DNA of 7,587 nucleotides from Phycisphaerae bacterium (GTDB lineage: Bacteria > Planctomycetota > Phycisphaerae > JAAYCJ01), in assembly GCA_015486815.1 (NCBI GenBank), contig WFQY01000125.1, positions 1 through 7,587 on the forward strand, given 5' to 3'. The position numbers were made by a program, and so were the translations under genes. Below the pieces are notes generated by a model, which ran no database searches, was not told where the DNA came from, and saw only the letters and a list, made by a program, of their open reading frames with translations. Shown one piece after another: positions 1 through 6,014 of the stretch (positions are counted from its first letter, which is position 1; every line of letters starts with the position of its first letter).

Positions 1-801
1 ATATTATTACTTAGTCTATTGCTTGCTGCGGGATGCTGGCAATTTTTCCCGCCCGATAATTCCGATCTGCCACAATATACGCTTACCGTAACGGTCGATG
101 GACAGGGCAGTGTGTCTCCGGAAACACAAACTTATCCTGCCGGTACGGTAGTCAAGCTAACCGCTACGCCCGAAGACGCCTGGCAGTTTGATCATTGGTC
201 TGGCGCAGCCATCGGCATTACGAATACAACCCTTATAACTATGGACAAAGATAAAGAGGTAACCGCTGTGTTTAAAGAATCATCAAATCCCAAAGTTCGA
301 ATGAAGACAACGCTTGGCGATATAGTTATTGAGCTTTACCCCAAGCAAGCTCCTGCTACAGTCGCAAACTTTCTGCAATATGTAACTTCTGGTTTTTACG
401 ACGGCAGAGATGGCAACGGTGCGACTATTTTTCACCGTGTGATTCCCGATTTCGTGATTCAGGGTGGTGGCTTAACCGCTGACCTCACACAGAAGCAAAC
501 GAATGCTCCTATTGTCAACGAGGCAAACAATGGCTTGAAAAATTTACGTGGCACGATCGCGATGGCAAGAACTTCCGATCCGAACAGTGCCACTTCGCAG
601 TTTTTCATCAATCTTGTCGATAATCCCTCTCTCGACTATGTTGAGGGGCAAAACGCCGGCTATGCTGTTTTCGGTGAAGTCGTAGAGGGCATGGACGTGG
701 TCGATAAAATAGCTGAGGTCGAAACCCATACGGTAGGCCAGTATCAAGACGTTCCGGTCGATCCGATAACCATAACTTCCGCAGCGCTTGAAGAAGAGTA
801 A
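1..801 (+). CDS. Cyclophilin-type peptidyl-prolyl isomerase lipoprotein with N-terminal bacterial-repeat domain (5' partial)
   Basis: Predicted exported lipoprotein that would catalyse cis-trans isomerisation of proline peptide bonds in envelope proteins. The frame is open to the left edge: codons 1-12 read ILLLSLLLAAGC, the hydrophobic core and lipobox of a type II signal peptide with the lipidated Cys at codon 12 (34-36). The true start therefore lies upstream, and the TTG at 19 is inside the signal peptide. About codons 22-80 form a bacterial-repeat/InlB B-repeat-like domain (GQGSVSP, YPAGTVVKLTATP, FDHWSG, VTAVF). About codons 90-262 form a complete cyclophilin domain: TTLGDIVIELYP, FHRVIPDFVIQGGG with the catalytic-type Arg, MARTSDPNSATSQFFINL, and YAVFGEVVEGMDVVDKI. 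The usual Trp/Phe drug-binding loop is not obvious (LDY instead). The order is lipid anchor, repeat spacer, isomerase. The cyclophilin call is firm from motifs; outer versus inner membrane location is unknown. Confidence 0.93.
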   Translation: MLLLSLLLAAGCWQFFPPDNSDLPQYTLTVTVDGQGSVSPETQTYPAGTVVKLTATPEDAWQFDHWSGAAIGITNTTLITMDKDKEVTAVFKESSNPKVRMKTTLGDIVIELYPKQAPATVANFLQYVTSGFYDGRDGNGATIFHRVIPDFVIQGGGLTADLTQKQTNAPIVNEANNGLKNLRGTIAMARTSDPNSATSQFFINLVDNPSLDYVEGQNAGYAVFGEVVEGMDVVDKIAEVETHTVGQYQDVPVDPITITSAALEEE

Positions 802-832
802 TCTCAAATCTGAGATCTCAAATTTGAAATTT
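801..832. repeat. Palindromic 14-bp tandem repeat between convergent genes
   Basis: Two 14-bp units lie head to tail, ATCTCAAATCTGAG (801-814) and ATCTCAAATTTGAA (815-828), matching at 12 of 14 positions. Superimposed are a hairpin ATCTCA-AATC-TGAGAT (801-816), the perfect palindrome TGAGATCTCA (811-820) and the palindrome TCAAATTTGA (818-827). It fills the whole gap between the cyclophilin stop and the pgeF stop. It could be a weak bidirectional terminator or a copy of a dispersed intergenic repeat. The stems are AT-rich and no classical GC stem plus U-tract is present. Confidence 0.6.
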
Positions 833-1598
833 ATTTTGTGCTCGCTATCAATGCGAATCTGCCAGCTCGAGTTCCTTCTCTGCGATACGAGAAAAACCGC
901 TCATCGCAAATAGTGCATATCCCCATCGTTTCTATCTGTGAATTTGCTATTCCGTTATCGGACAACTGATATAAAATAGCGCCGTGCAAATCAAACGTCA
1001 TATTATTTTTGGTTTTGACAACAAAATTTTCGAGTCCCTTTGCTGTCGATATTGCTTCGACAAACTTTTCATCGACCCGATAACAACATTTCCCCGCTCC
1101 AGGCCCTACCCCGACAATCAGATTTCGCACATCAATCTTAAAATTTTCACGCATCGTATCGATGGTATTCGCTACTATCCCCTTTACTATTGCTCGCCAC
1201 GAGCAGTGCATCAACCCAACCACCGATTTATCAGGCTCATAGACGATAACCAGCGGACAGTCAGCCGAAAACATCATCAAGGGGGTATCTTTCAATTCGG
1301 TTATCAACGCATCGCTATCCGGTATAGCGTGTTCGCCACCAAATTTTCCCGTACCTGCGTTTCTGTCATCGACAATCGCAACACCGCTATTATGCCTCTG
1401 CTGTGCGACGGTAAGACGATCAAAATTAATTTGCAGATATTCGCATATCAATCTGCGATTGGCGATAGCTTGCTCGTTATTTCTGCCGGCGTAATCCGCA
1501 AGATTAAAATCATCAGCCGCCTTGAAATACCGAGTGGTAACCGCGTGTATCAAGCCGCTGCATTTACTCAGATTTGCGAATTTCAATATCATCGTCAT
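831..1598 (-). CDS. pgeF: PgeF/YlmD/YfiH family laccase-domain protein (peptidoglycan editing factor or purine nucleoside phosphorylase type)
   Basis: Member of the multicopper-oxidase-like DUF152 family. Members have been described as polyphenol oxidases, as purine nucleoside phosphorylase/adenosine deaminases, and as factors that keep wrong amino acids out of peptidoglycan precursors. The three metal ligands of the family are visible: His69 (QQRHNSG), Cys114 (SADCPLV) and His131 (MHCSWRA). Other family blocks are PDSDALIT, GVGPGAGKCCYRV and the C-terminal CTICDERFFSYRREG...GRFA. Length 255 aa is normal. The HAGWRG block is changed to HCSWRA, while His and Trp-Arg are kept. The ATG at 1598 overlaps the end of the upstream sugar transferase gene by 35 bp, and a second ATG two codons later (1592) is equally possible; only a weak GAAGA precedes them. 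Translational coupling in one operon is likely. Which of the proposed activities applies here cannot be told from sequence. Confidence 0.92.
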   Translation of the reverse strand: MTMILKFANLSKCSGLIHAVTTRYFKAADDFNLADYAGRNNEQAIANRRLICEYLQINFDRLTVAQQRHNSGVAIVDDRNAGTGKFGGEHAIPDSDALITELKDTPLMMFSADCPLVIVYEPDKSVVGLMHCSWRAIVKGIVANTIDTMRENFKIDVRNLIVGVGPGAGKCCYRVDEKFVEAISTAKGLENFVVKTKNNMTFDLHGAILYQLSDNGIANSQIETMGICTICDERFFSYRREGTRAGRFALIASTK

Positions 1599-2184
1599 TC
1601 TTCGAATATTTCTTTTCGAGTATATCTTCGCCTTTTATCACCCTGCCCAGCGTCAGAAATATAATCTTTATATCAAGCCAAAACCCCGCATTCTCGACAT
1701 ACCATATATCGAGTTCTATTTTATCCTCGTGCGTCAAAGATGCTCTTCCTTTCACCTGTGCCCAACCGGTAAGCCCGGGCTTTACCAAACAACGCCTGCG
1801 TTGATGTTCCGTCCACTTCTTATATTGCCACGGAAGCAACGGACGAGGCCCAACCAACGACATATCACCTTTAAGCACGTTTATAAGCTGAGGCAGCTCA
1901 TCGAGACTGTATTTGCGAAGGAATTTCCCTATACGCGTTATCCGCGGATCACCAAAATCTTTTGGCGAAAAGCCATACGGATCGACATCCGTACGCATCG
2001 TCCGAAATTTGTAAAACTTAAATTTTTTTCCGTCCTTACCAACACGTTCTTGACAAAAAATCGCAGGCCCCTGCGAATCGAGCTTAATAATAATCGCAAG
2101 TATCAGCATCAACGGGGCAAATAAGATTAGCCCAACTATCGCACCGACAATATCGATTATGCGTTTGATAATTTTGTACGTCAT
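1564..2184 (-). CDS. Short monotopic phosphoglycosyl transferase (bacterial sugar transferase, PglC/WcaJ C-terminal type)
   Basis: Transfers a phospho-sugar from a nucleotide sugar to undecaprenyl phosphate at the cytoplasmic face of the inner membrane, the first membrane step of exopolysaccharide, O-antigen or glycan assembly. At 206 aa it is the minimal form without the multi-spanning N-terminal domain of WcaJ/WbaP. Residues about 9-33 form the re-entrant hydrophobic helix with the usual Pro break (FAPLM, Pro24), followed by KLDSQGPAIFCQERVG. FYKFRTM is at 57-63, the catalytic Asp-Glu pair is D95-E96 in SLDELPQL, and GDMSLVGPRP is at 106-115, then KPGLTGWAQVKGR. A GGAAG ribosome site (2191-2195) sits 6 nt before the ATG. 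It is divergent from the HAD gene and overlaps pgeF downstream. No glycosyltransferase or polymerase genes are nearby, so the sugar and the glycan are unknown. Confidence 0.95.
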   Translation of the reverse strand: MTYKIIKRIIDIVGAIVGLILFAPLMLILAIIIKLDSQGPAIFCQERVGKDGKKFKFYKFRTMRTDVDPYGFSPKDFGDPRITRIGKFLRKYSLDELPQLINVLKGDMSLVGPRPLLPWQYKKWTEHQRRRCLVKPGLTGWAQVKGRASLTHEDKIELDIWYVENAGFWLDIKIIFLTLGRVIKGEDILEKKYSKNDDDIEIRKSE

Positions 2185-2190
2185 CTTTTG

Positions 2191-2219
2191 CTTCCAACTC
2201 TCTGATATAAATTTATAAT
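2191..2219 (+). promoter_or_regulatory. Candidate promoter for the HAD-DUF47-PiT run
   Basis: A perfect TATAAT lies at 2214-2219, only 7 bp before the ATG at 2227. With a 17-bp spacer the -35 position is CTTCCA (2191-2196), a poor match at 3 of 6 bases. Transcription from this box would begin at about 2226-2227, essentially on the start codon. That agrees with the absence of a Shine-Dalgarno sequence before the gene and suggests a leaderless mRNA. Confidence 0.38.
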
Positions 2220-2240
2220 ATGAAATATGAAGCTCAACAA
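2212..2240 (-). promoter_or_regulatory. Candidate promoter for the sugar transferase-pgeF pair
   Basis: Reading on the minus strand, TTGTTG (2235-2240) is followed after exactly 17 bp by TATAAA (2212-2217), which fits sigma-70 spacing. A start point near 2205 would leave a leader of about 20 nt carrying the GGAAG ribosome site at 2191-2195. The -35 box matches only the TTG half of the consensus and lies inside the first codons of the divergent gene, so this is a pattern match only. Confidence 0.4.
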
Positions 2241-2907
2241 CATAAAACTTTTCGTTCTCGACCTTGACGACACTCTTTACCGCGAGATGGATTTTGTCAT
2301 AGGCGGATTTCGATATCTCGCAAATGTTTTAGCTGATGGCGATAATGTGCTCTCGCAAAAGCTATTCGACAATATGGTTCAGCTTCAGTGTCAAGGACAC
2401 CGAGACATATTTCAGCAAATTTTGAATATGCTCAATCGTCCGACCGACCAAAACACAATAGACGAATTGATAAGGATATATCGTACAGCCGATCGCCCGT
2501 TATCACTTTTTCCCGACGCACAACGAATAATAAACAAACTTCGGTCGCGAAACTTACCCGTAGCTATTCTCACCGACGGAGCGTTAGAAGCTCAGCGGAC
2601 AAAAGTAAAATTACTTAACATCGAATCACAGATCGACAAAATAATCTATACCGACGAACTCGGCAGAGACTATTGGAAACCATCGACAAAAGGTTTTGAA
2701 CTGCTGATGGAATATTTTCATACCGCCCCAACTGAGAATGTCTATATCGCGGACAATGAAGAAAAAGATTTTTTCGCCCCTAACATTCTCGGTTGGCTAA
2801 CAATAAAAATTCAGCGTCCCGATGGTGTACATTATATCAAGTCCGCACCAACCGATGATTATCGTCCGCAACATATTATTGACACGCTTGATAAAATCCT
2901 GTTATAG
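2227..2907 (+). CDS. HAD-superfamily hydrolase, probable phosphatase of unknown substrate
   Basis: All four HAD motifs are present. Motif I is LDLDDTLY with nucleophile Asp12 and acid/base Asp14, motif II is Thr116 in ILTDG, motif III is Lys151 in DYWKPSTKGFELL, and motif IV is ADNEEKDF with Asp176 and Asp181 as likely magnesium ligands. Residues about 19-100 between motifs I and II are helical and would be a C1 cap, as in phosphoglycolate-phosphatase-like enzymes. No signal peptide is seen, so it is cytosolic. At 226 aa it is normal for the class. The start is the ATG at 2227 because motif I begins only 10 residues later; no ribosome site precedes it. It is the first gene of a same-strand run with the phosphate genes (34-bp gap). 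A phosphatase beside a phosphate transporter is suggestive but proves nothing, and the divergent sugar transferase makes a sugar-phosphate substrate an alternative. Confidence 0.88.
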   Translation: MKLNNIKLFVLDLDDTLYREMDFVIGGFRYLANVLADGDNVLSQKLFDNMVQLQCQGHRDIFQQILNMLNRPTDQNTIDELIRIYRTADRPLSLFPDAQRIINKLRSRNLPVAILTDGALEAQRTKVKLLNIESQIDKIIYTDELGRDYWKPSTKGFELLMEYFHTAPTENVYIADNEEKDFFAPNILGWLTIKIQRPDGVHYIKSAPTDDYRPQHIIDTLDKILL

Positions 2908-2927
2908 TCTAAGAAACATTTCTCTGT

Positions 2928-2933
2928 GAGGGA
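2928..2933 (+). promoter_or_regulatory. Ribosome binding site of the DUF47 gene
   Basis: GAGGGA lies 8 nt before the ATG at 2942, inside the 34-bp gap after the HAD stop codon. It fixes the start of the DUF47 gene. No terminator-like hairpin is visible in the gap, which is compatible with read-through from the HAD gene. Confidence 0.65.
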
Positions 2934-2941
2934 TTGGAATT

Positions 2942-3586
2942 ATGTTTTTCGAAAACAAACAGAAAAAAGTCGAGTCACAAATCACTCAATACTGCGACAG
3001 CGTGATAAACTGCCTCGATGAATTTCGCAATACATTCACGGAATACTGCAAATCAAGCGATCGTGCTCAGCTGGCGTCAGACTATACCCGTGTCCACAAA
3101 GCTGAAAGTATAGCTGACGATATTCGCAGAGAAATAGAAGTTATGATGTACACCAAAGCTCTGTTTCCCGAATCGAGAGGCGATATTCTCGGACTGCTCG
3201 AGACAATGGACAAGGTGCCCAACGAAGCGGAATCAGCTGTACGAATGATACTCAATCAGCATATCGAAATTCCGGAGCAATTTCGCCCTGACATACTGCA
3301 ACTTGTCGATATTTGTCATCGTTGTGTTTCCGCTATGATTGAAAGTGTCAACAAATTGTTTTCCGAATTTACCAATGCTACCGTTGCGATAGGAAAAATA
3401 GACGAGCTCGAAAGTGAAGCTGACTTTATCGAAGAAAATCTGATAGAGAATATCTTTGCCAGCAATATCGAAGGTTGGAGAAAACTCCTTCTACGCGACC
3501 TTGTCAAGCGTATCGCAGGAGTAAGCGACAGAGCGGAAAATGTCGGCGACAGAGTCAGAATAATAGTAGCTAAGAGGAGAATTTGA
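2942..3586 (+). CDS. DUF47/PhoU-like phosphate transport accessory protein
   Basis: Small cytosolic all-helical protein of the PhoU_div (DUF47, TIGR00153) family, which is usually encoded next to PiT transporters and thought to modulate them. Its 214 aa length is typical. It has two PhoU-like three-helix units rich in acidic metal-binding type motifs: ESIADDIRREIE (55-66), LLETMDKVPNEAES (85-98), DELESEADFIEENLIE (154-169) and SDRAENVGDRV (195-205). No membrane segment or signal peptide is present. The stop codon lies 1 bp before the PiT start, and the PiT ribosome site is inside this gene, so the two are almost certainly co-translated. This accessory-transporter order is the standard one. 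Family assignment is firm; the exact effect on transport (gating, assembly or signalling) is not known from sequence. Confidence 0.93.
   Translation: MFFENKQKKVESQITQYCDSVINCLDEFRNTFTEYCKSSDRAQLASDYTRVHKAESIADDIRREIEVMMYTKALFPESRGDILGLLETMDKVPNEAESAVRMILNQHIEIPEQFRPDILQLVDICHRCVSAMIESVNKLFSEFTNATVAIGKIDELESEADFIEENLIENIFASNIEGWRKLLLRDLVKRIAGVSDRAENVGDRVRIIVAKRRI
3574..3579 (+). promoter_or_regulatory. Ribosome binding site of the PiT gene inside the DUF47 gene
   Basis: GAGGAG lies 8 nt before the ATG at 3588 and within the last codons of the DUF47 gene. It supports this start and translational coupling between accessory protein and transporter. Confidence 0.75.
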
Positions 3587-3587
3587 T

Positions 3588-4529
3588 ATGCTTTCATTGA
3601 GTGGAGGATTGTTTTTAGGATGGGCACTCGGTTCCAACGACGCTGCAAACGTATTCGGAACAGCTGTTGCTTCGCGAATCATATCATTCAGAACAGCTTC
3701 TATCCTTTGCGGATTAGCTGTCGTTACCGGAGCAGTCCTTCAGGGGCAAGAAGGAATACATACGCTAAGCGGACTTACCGAACAAACCATTCGAACTCTC
3801 GTAATTACCTCTCTTTGTGCAGCTCTTACCGTTACGCTTATGACGATATTATCTTTACCAATCAGTACATCGCAAGCTATCGTAGGCGCAATCACCGGCA
3901 TAGGCCTTGCTACCGGATATGTGAATTTCTCAGGACTCGAAAAAGTTGTCATCTGCTGGATCGCAACGCCCGTCGGTGCAATGTTCATTTCCTTTATCGT
4001 ATATAAAATACTTGGAATAATTTTCACCAAAATTCCTATGAGCATGCTAACACGAGATAAGATCCTCTGGTCTATGTTATTGGTTGTCGGAGTTTACGGC
4101 TCGTATGCTCTCGGCGCTAATAATGTGGCAAATGCTACGGGAATATTTTCAGGCCAATTCAAAGGAATTACCGATACCGATCTCGCACTGTTTGGTGGTC
4201 TTGCTATTGCAGTCGGAGTTATAACCTACAGCAGGCGCGTTATGATGACCGTCGGCGGTGGTATTATGAGGCTTGACGCATTTGCAGCTCTCGTCGCTGT
4301 TACTTCGATGGCAATTACCGTGCATATCTTCGCTGTCGTAGGAGTTCCCGTAAGCACAAGTCAGGGAATTGTTGGTGCGATTATCGGTGTCGGAATTATT
4401 CGTGGTGTACACACAATTCAATATCGTATGCTACGTAATATAGGTGTAGGCTGGTTTCTTACACCTACGATTTCATTGATTCTCTCTGCCGCTGGATATG
4501 CTATTTTTTGCAGGCCTATTGCTGGTTAA
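3588..4529 (+). CDS. PiT-family inorganic phosphate transporter
   Basis: Inner-membrane symporter that takes up inorganic phosphate (or a metal-phosphate complex) using a proton or sodium gradient. The inverted internal duplication of the family is plain. The first half has GSNDAANVFGT (15-25) and PISTSQAIVGAITGIG (91-106); the second has GANNVANATG (176-185) and PVSTSQGIVGAIIGVG (254-269). Each half also ends with a W..TP element (CWIATP, GWFLTP). Most of the 313 residues are hydrophobic, with roughly nine to ten possible membrane segments. It is the compact form, shorter than the roughly 500-aa E. coli PitA. The second signature carries Asn-Asn where the first keeps Asn-Asp. The gene follows DUF47 by 1 bp, and its 3' end overlaps the convergent PilZ gene by 14 bp. 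The ion coupled cannot be decided here. Confidence 0.95.
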   Translation: MLSLSGGLFLGWALGSNDAANVFGTAVASRIISFRTASILCGLAVVTGAVLQGQEGIHTLSGLTEQTIRTLVITSLCAALTVTLMTILSLPISTSQAIVGAITGIGLATGYVNFSGLEKVVICWIATPVGAMFISFIVYKILGIIFTKIPMSMLTRDKILWSMLLVVGVYGSYALGANNVANATGIFSGQFKGITDTDLALFGGLAIAVGVITYSRRVMMTVGGGIMRLDAFAALVAVTSMAITVHIFAVVGVPVSTSQGIVGAIIGVGIIRGVHTIQYRMLRNIGVGWFLTPTISLILSAAGYAIFCRPIAG

Positions 4530-5283
4530 TAATATTCTTTTCTCTGTATTGAAGTGAGCGTATATAATTTGCAAATCGCGCGAGTTTAACCATTGTTCCT
4601 TGACCCGCTTGTGTATTATCGAGCGATAGAAATTGCATCCCGAATCTAAAAGCCGATGTACCCGGAACTGCTTCTATTCTTCTCGTTTGGGCAATGACAA
4701 GCAACGGCGATTCCGGAGCTGGCAACTCCAGCTGTAACAAATACGAATGATTCAGCATAAGCTGTTGCGAAGAATCTACTTCCATTTCCGCACCACCTAC
4801 GCTTATGTTTGTCAGCTTTCCCGTTACTATCGGTTCTTCCTCGGGAGCTTTATCTATTACCGGAACAGATTCCCACACCCTTACTTTCAAATCCATATCC
4901 TCTGGAATGCTTGCCCGATAAAACAAGCGTCGTTGCATCTGTTGTAACCCTTCAGGCCAAGACAGCACATACACTTTTTCAACTTCTTCGGAATTATCGT
5001 TCTGCCTTTCCCGCATATCGACAACAGCCGAGACAAACAGAAGTTTGCTATTTCCCTTACGAAAGCTACAAGGCAGTAATTGACCTATTAGCATCTTTTC
5101 CGTCCACGGACAATAAAATTGCTGAATAACAAGCTCTTTTAACGGTTTACCTCCGATAAATTGTGATGGTACTTCAATCCAATCGCGACCGAACCTTACC
5201 GTTATGCGAAGGTGAACACGATTGTCTATCGCCCACTGCAAGACATCATTTGATTGTTCCCACGGCAGATTTATTGCATACAT
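4516..5283 (-). CDS. PilZ-domain protein with YcgR-like N-terminal region (probable c-di-GMP receptor), second of a tandem pair
   Basis: Probable cytosolic c-di-GMP binding effector of 255 aa. The C-terminal PilZ domain has both ligand motifs: the RxxxR element R119-LFY-R123 in QMQRRLFYRASIP, and the NxSxxG element N159-I-S161-VG-G164 in LTNISVGGAEME, followed by the expected beta-barrel strands (LLQLELPAP, FRFGMQFLSL). Residues about 10-115 form a beta-rich domain like the N-terminal domain of YcgR flagellar brakes. The ATG is 2 bp after the stop of the upstream PilZ gene, so the two are co-transcribed. The stop lies inside the end of the convergent PiT gene. What it controls is unknown: no flagellar, pilus or cellulose gene is in view. 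Binding is inferred from intact motifs, not shown. Confidence 0.88.
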   Translation of the reverse strand: MYAINLPWEQSNDVLQWAIDNRVHLRITVRFGRDWIEVPSQFIGGKPLKELVIQQFYCPWTEKMLIGQLLPCSFRKGNSKLLFVSAVVDMRERQNDNSEEVEKVYVLSWPEGLQQMQRRLFYRASIPEDMDLKVRVWESVPVIDKAPEEEPIVTGKLTNISVGGAEMEVDSSQQLMLNHSYLLQLELPAPESPLLVIAQTRRIEAVPGTSAFRFGMQFLSLDNTQAGQGTMVKLARFANYIRSLQYREKNIINQQ

Positions 5284-5285
5284 TA

Positions 5286-6014
5286 TTATGCTCCCTTATT
5301 CGTTGATTTATACTTCGACAAATTTTGCTGAAGCCTTTCGGTAAAATCTCTGCTTTGATTGTTTTGCATAAATTGAACTCCCATTAACAGTTCTTCAGCC
5401 TTTGTCAAAAGTTCCTTATGACATATTACCGCAGAAGTAAACAATTCCGGTTCCTTGACGCTAAATGCAAAACGAATATGTATCGTATCACCTACAAACA
5501 GATACTTATCAAGTTCAGCGTTGGTTTTTATCGACATACCGAGTCTGCTTATATTTGCGATTTTCCCTACCGCTGGTGTCTTTATTTCGCTGTTGTGATT
5601 TGCCGACGTCTCCTGCCAGCTTATATACACCGGTATTGAGCTCTCAGGCACTTCTCGACGAAATCTTCTTCGCTGCATTACCTGAATATTTTCCGGACGT
5701 GTGAAAATGAAAATCGTCTTATCGGACGACTGATGAATATCTATAAGGTCTGACACCGTCAGATAACGTGCCTCGGTAAGATTTATTATTAGCTGATAGT
5801 ATCGTCCTATCATTGTCTCGAGGTTATAAACAGGCACATCTAATTCGATCCATATAGCATCTGAGTCATTTTCAGCCTCACAAAGCCTACCCTTTACCGC
5901 CTGAGAATTAGTCTGATCGATAGTCTGTGCCCAAACCATAGCTCCCTGACGTATAGCTTGAGCCAATATCCGCTGAGATTTCCGAGGCCCTATGTCATAA
6001 GCATATCCGACCAT
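5286..6014 (-). CDS. PilZ-domain protein with YcgR-like N-terminal region (probable c-di-GMP receptor), first of a tandem pair
   Basis: A 242-aa paralogue of the downstream gene with the same plan. A beta-rich N-terminal region (about 20-105, including YYQLIINLTEARYLTVSDL) precedes a PilZ domain with an arginine-rich RxxxR element (R116-RFR-R120 in VMQRRRFRREVP) and N154-I-S156-RL-G159 in KIANISRLGMSIK. MGVQFM near residue 211 is the closing strand and corresponds to FGMQFL in the neighbour. The two proteins align around the motif MQRR but differ widely elsewhere, so the duplication is old or the domains were acquired separately. There is no signal peptide or membrane segment. AAAGGA (6022-6027) lies 7 nt before the ATG and supports the start at 6014. 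It is the first gene after a 112-bp gap and probably has its own promoter. The target is unknown. Confidence 0.87.
   Translation of the reverse strand: MVGYAYDIGPRKSQRILAQAIRQGAMVWAQTIDQTNSQAVKGRLCEAENDSDAIWIELDVPVYNLETMIGRYYQLIINLTEARYLTVSDLIDIHQSSDKTIFIFTRPENIQVMQRRRFRREVPESSIPVYISWQETSANHNSEIKTPAVGKIANISRLGMSIKTNAELDKYLFVGDTIHIRFAFSVKEPELFTSAVICHKELLTKAEELLMGVQFMQNNQSRDFTERLQQNLSKYKSTNKGA
5291..5297 (-). promoter_or_regulatory. Ribosome binding site of the second PilZ gene
   Basis: On the minus strand AAGGGAG lies 7 nt before the ATG at 5283, overlapping the last codons of the first PilZ gene. It fixes the start and indicates coupled translation of the pair. Confidence 0.7.

Noticed and set aside
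984..1664. Long plus-strand open frame of 226 codons opposite pgeF
   Set aside because: It lies antisense to a gene with clear family motifs and reads as basic, low-coherence sequence with no recognisable domain or ribosome site; a shadow frame.
1522..2124. Plus-strand open frame of 200 codons opposite the sugar transferase
   Set aside because: It is fully antisense to a firmly identified phosphoglycosyl transferase, with no domain and a start inside another gene.
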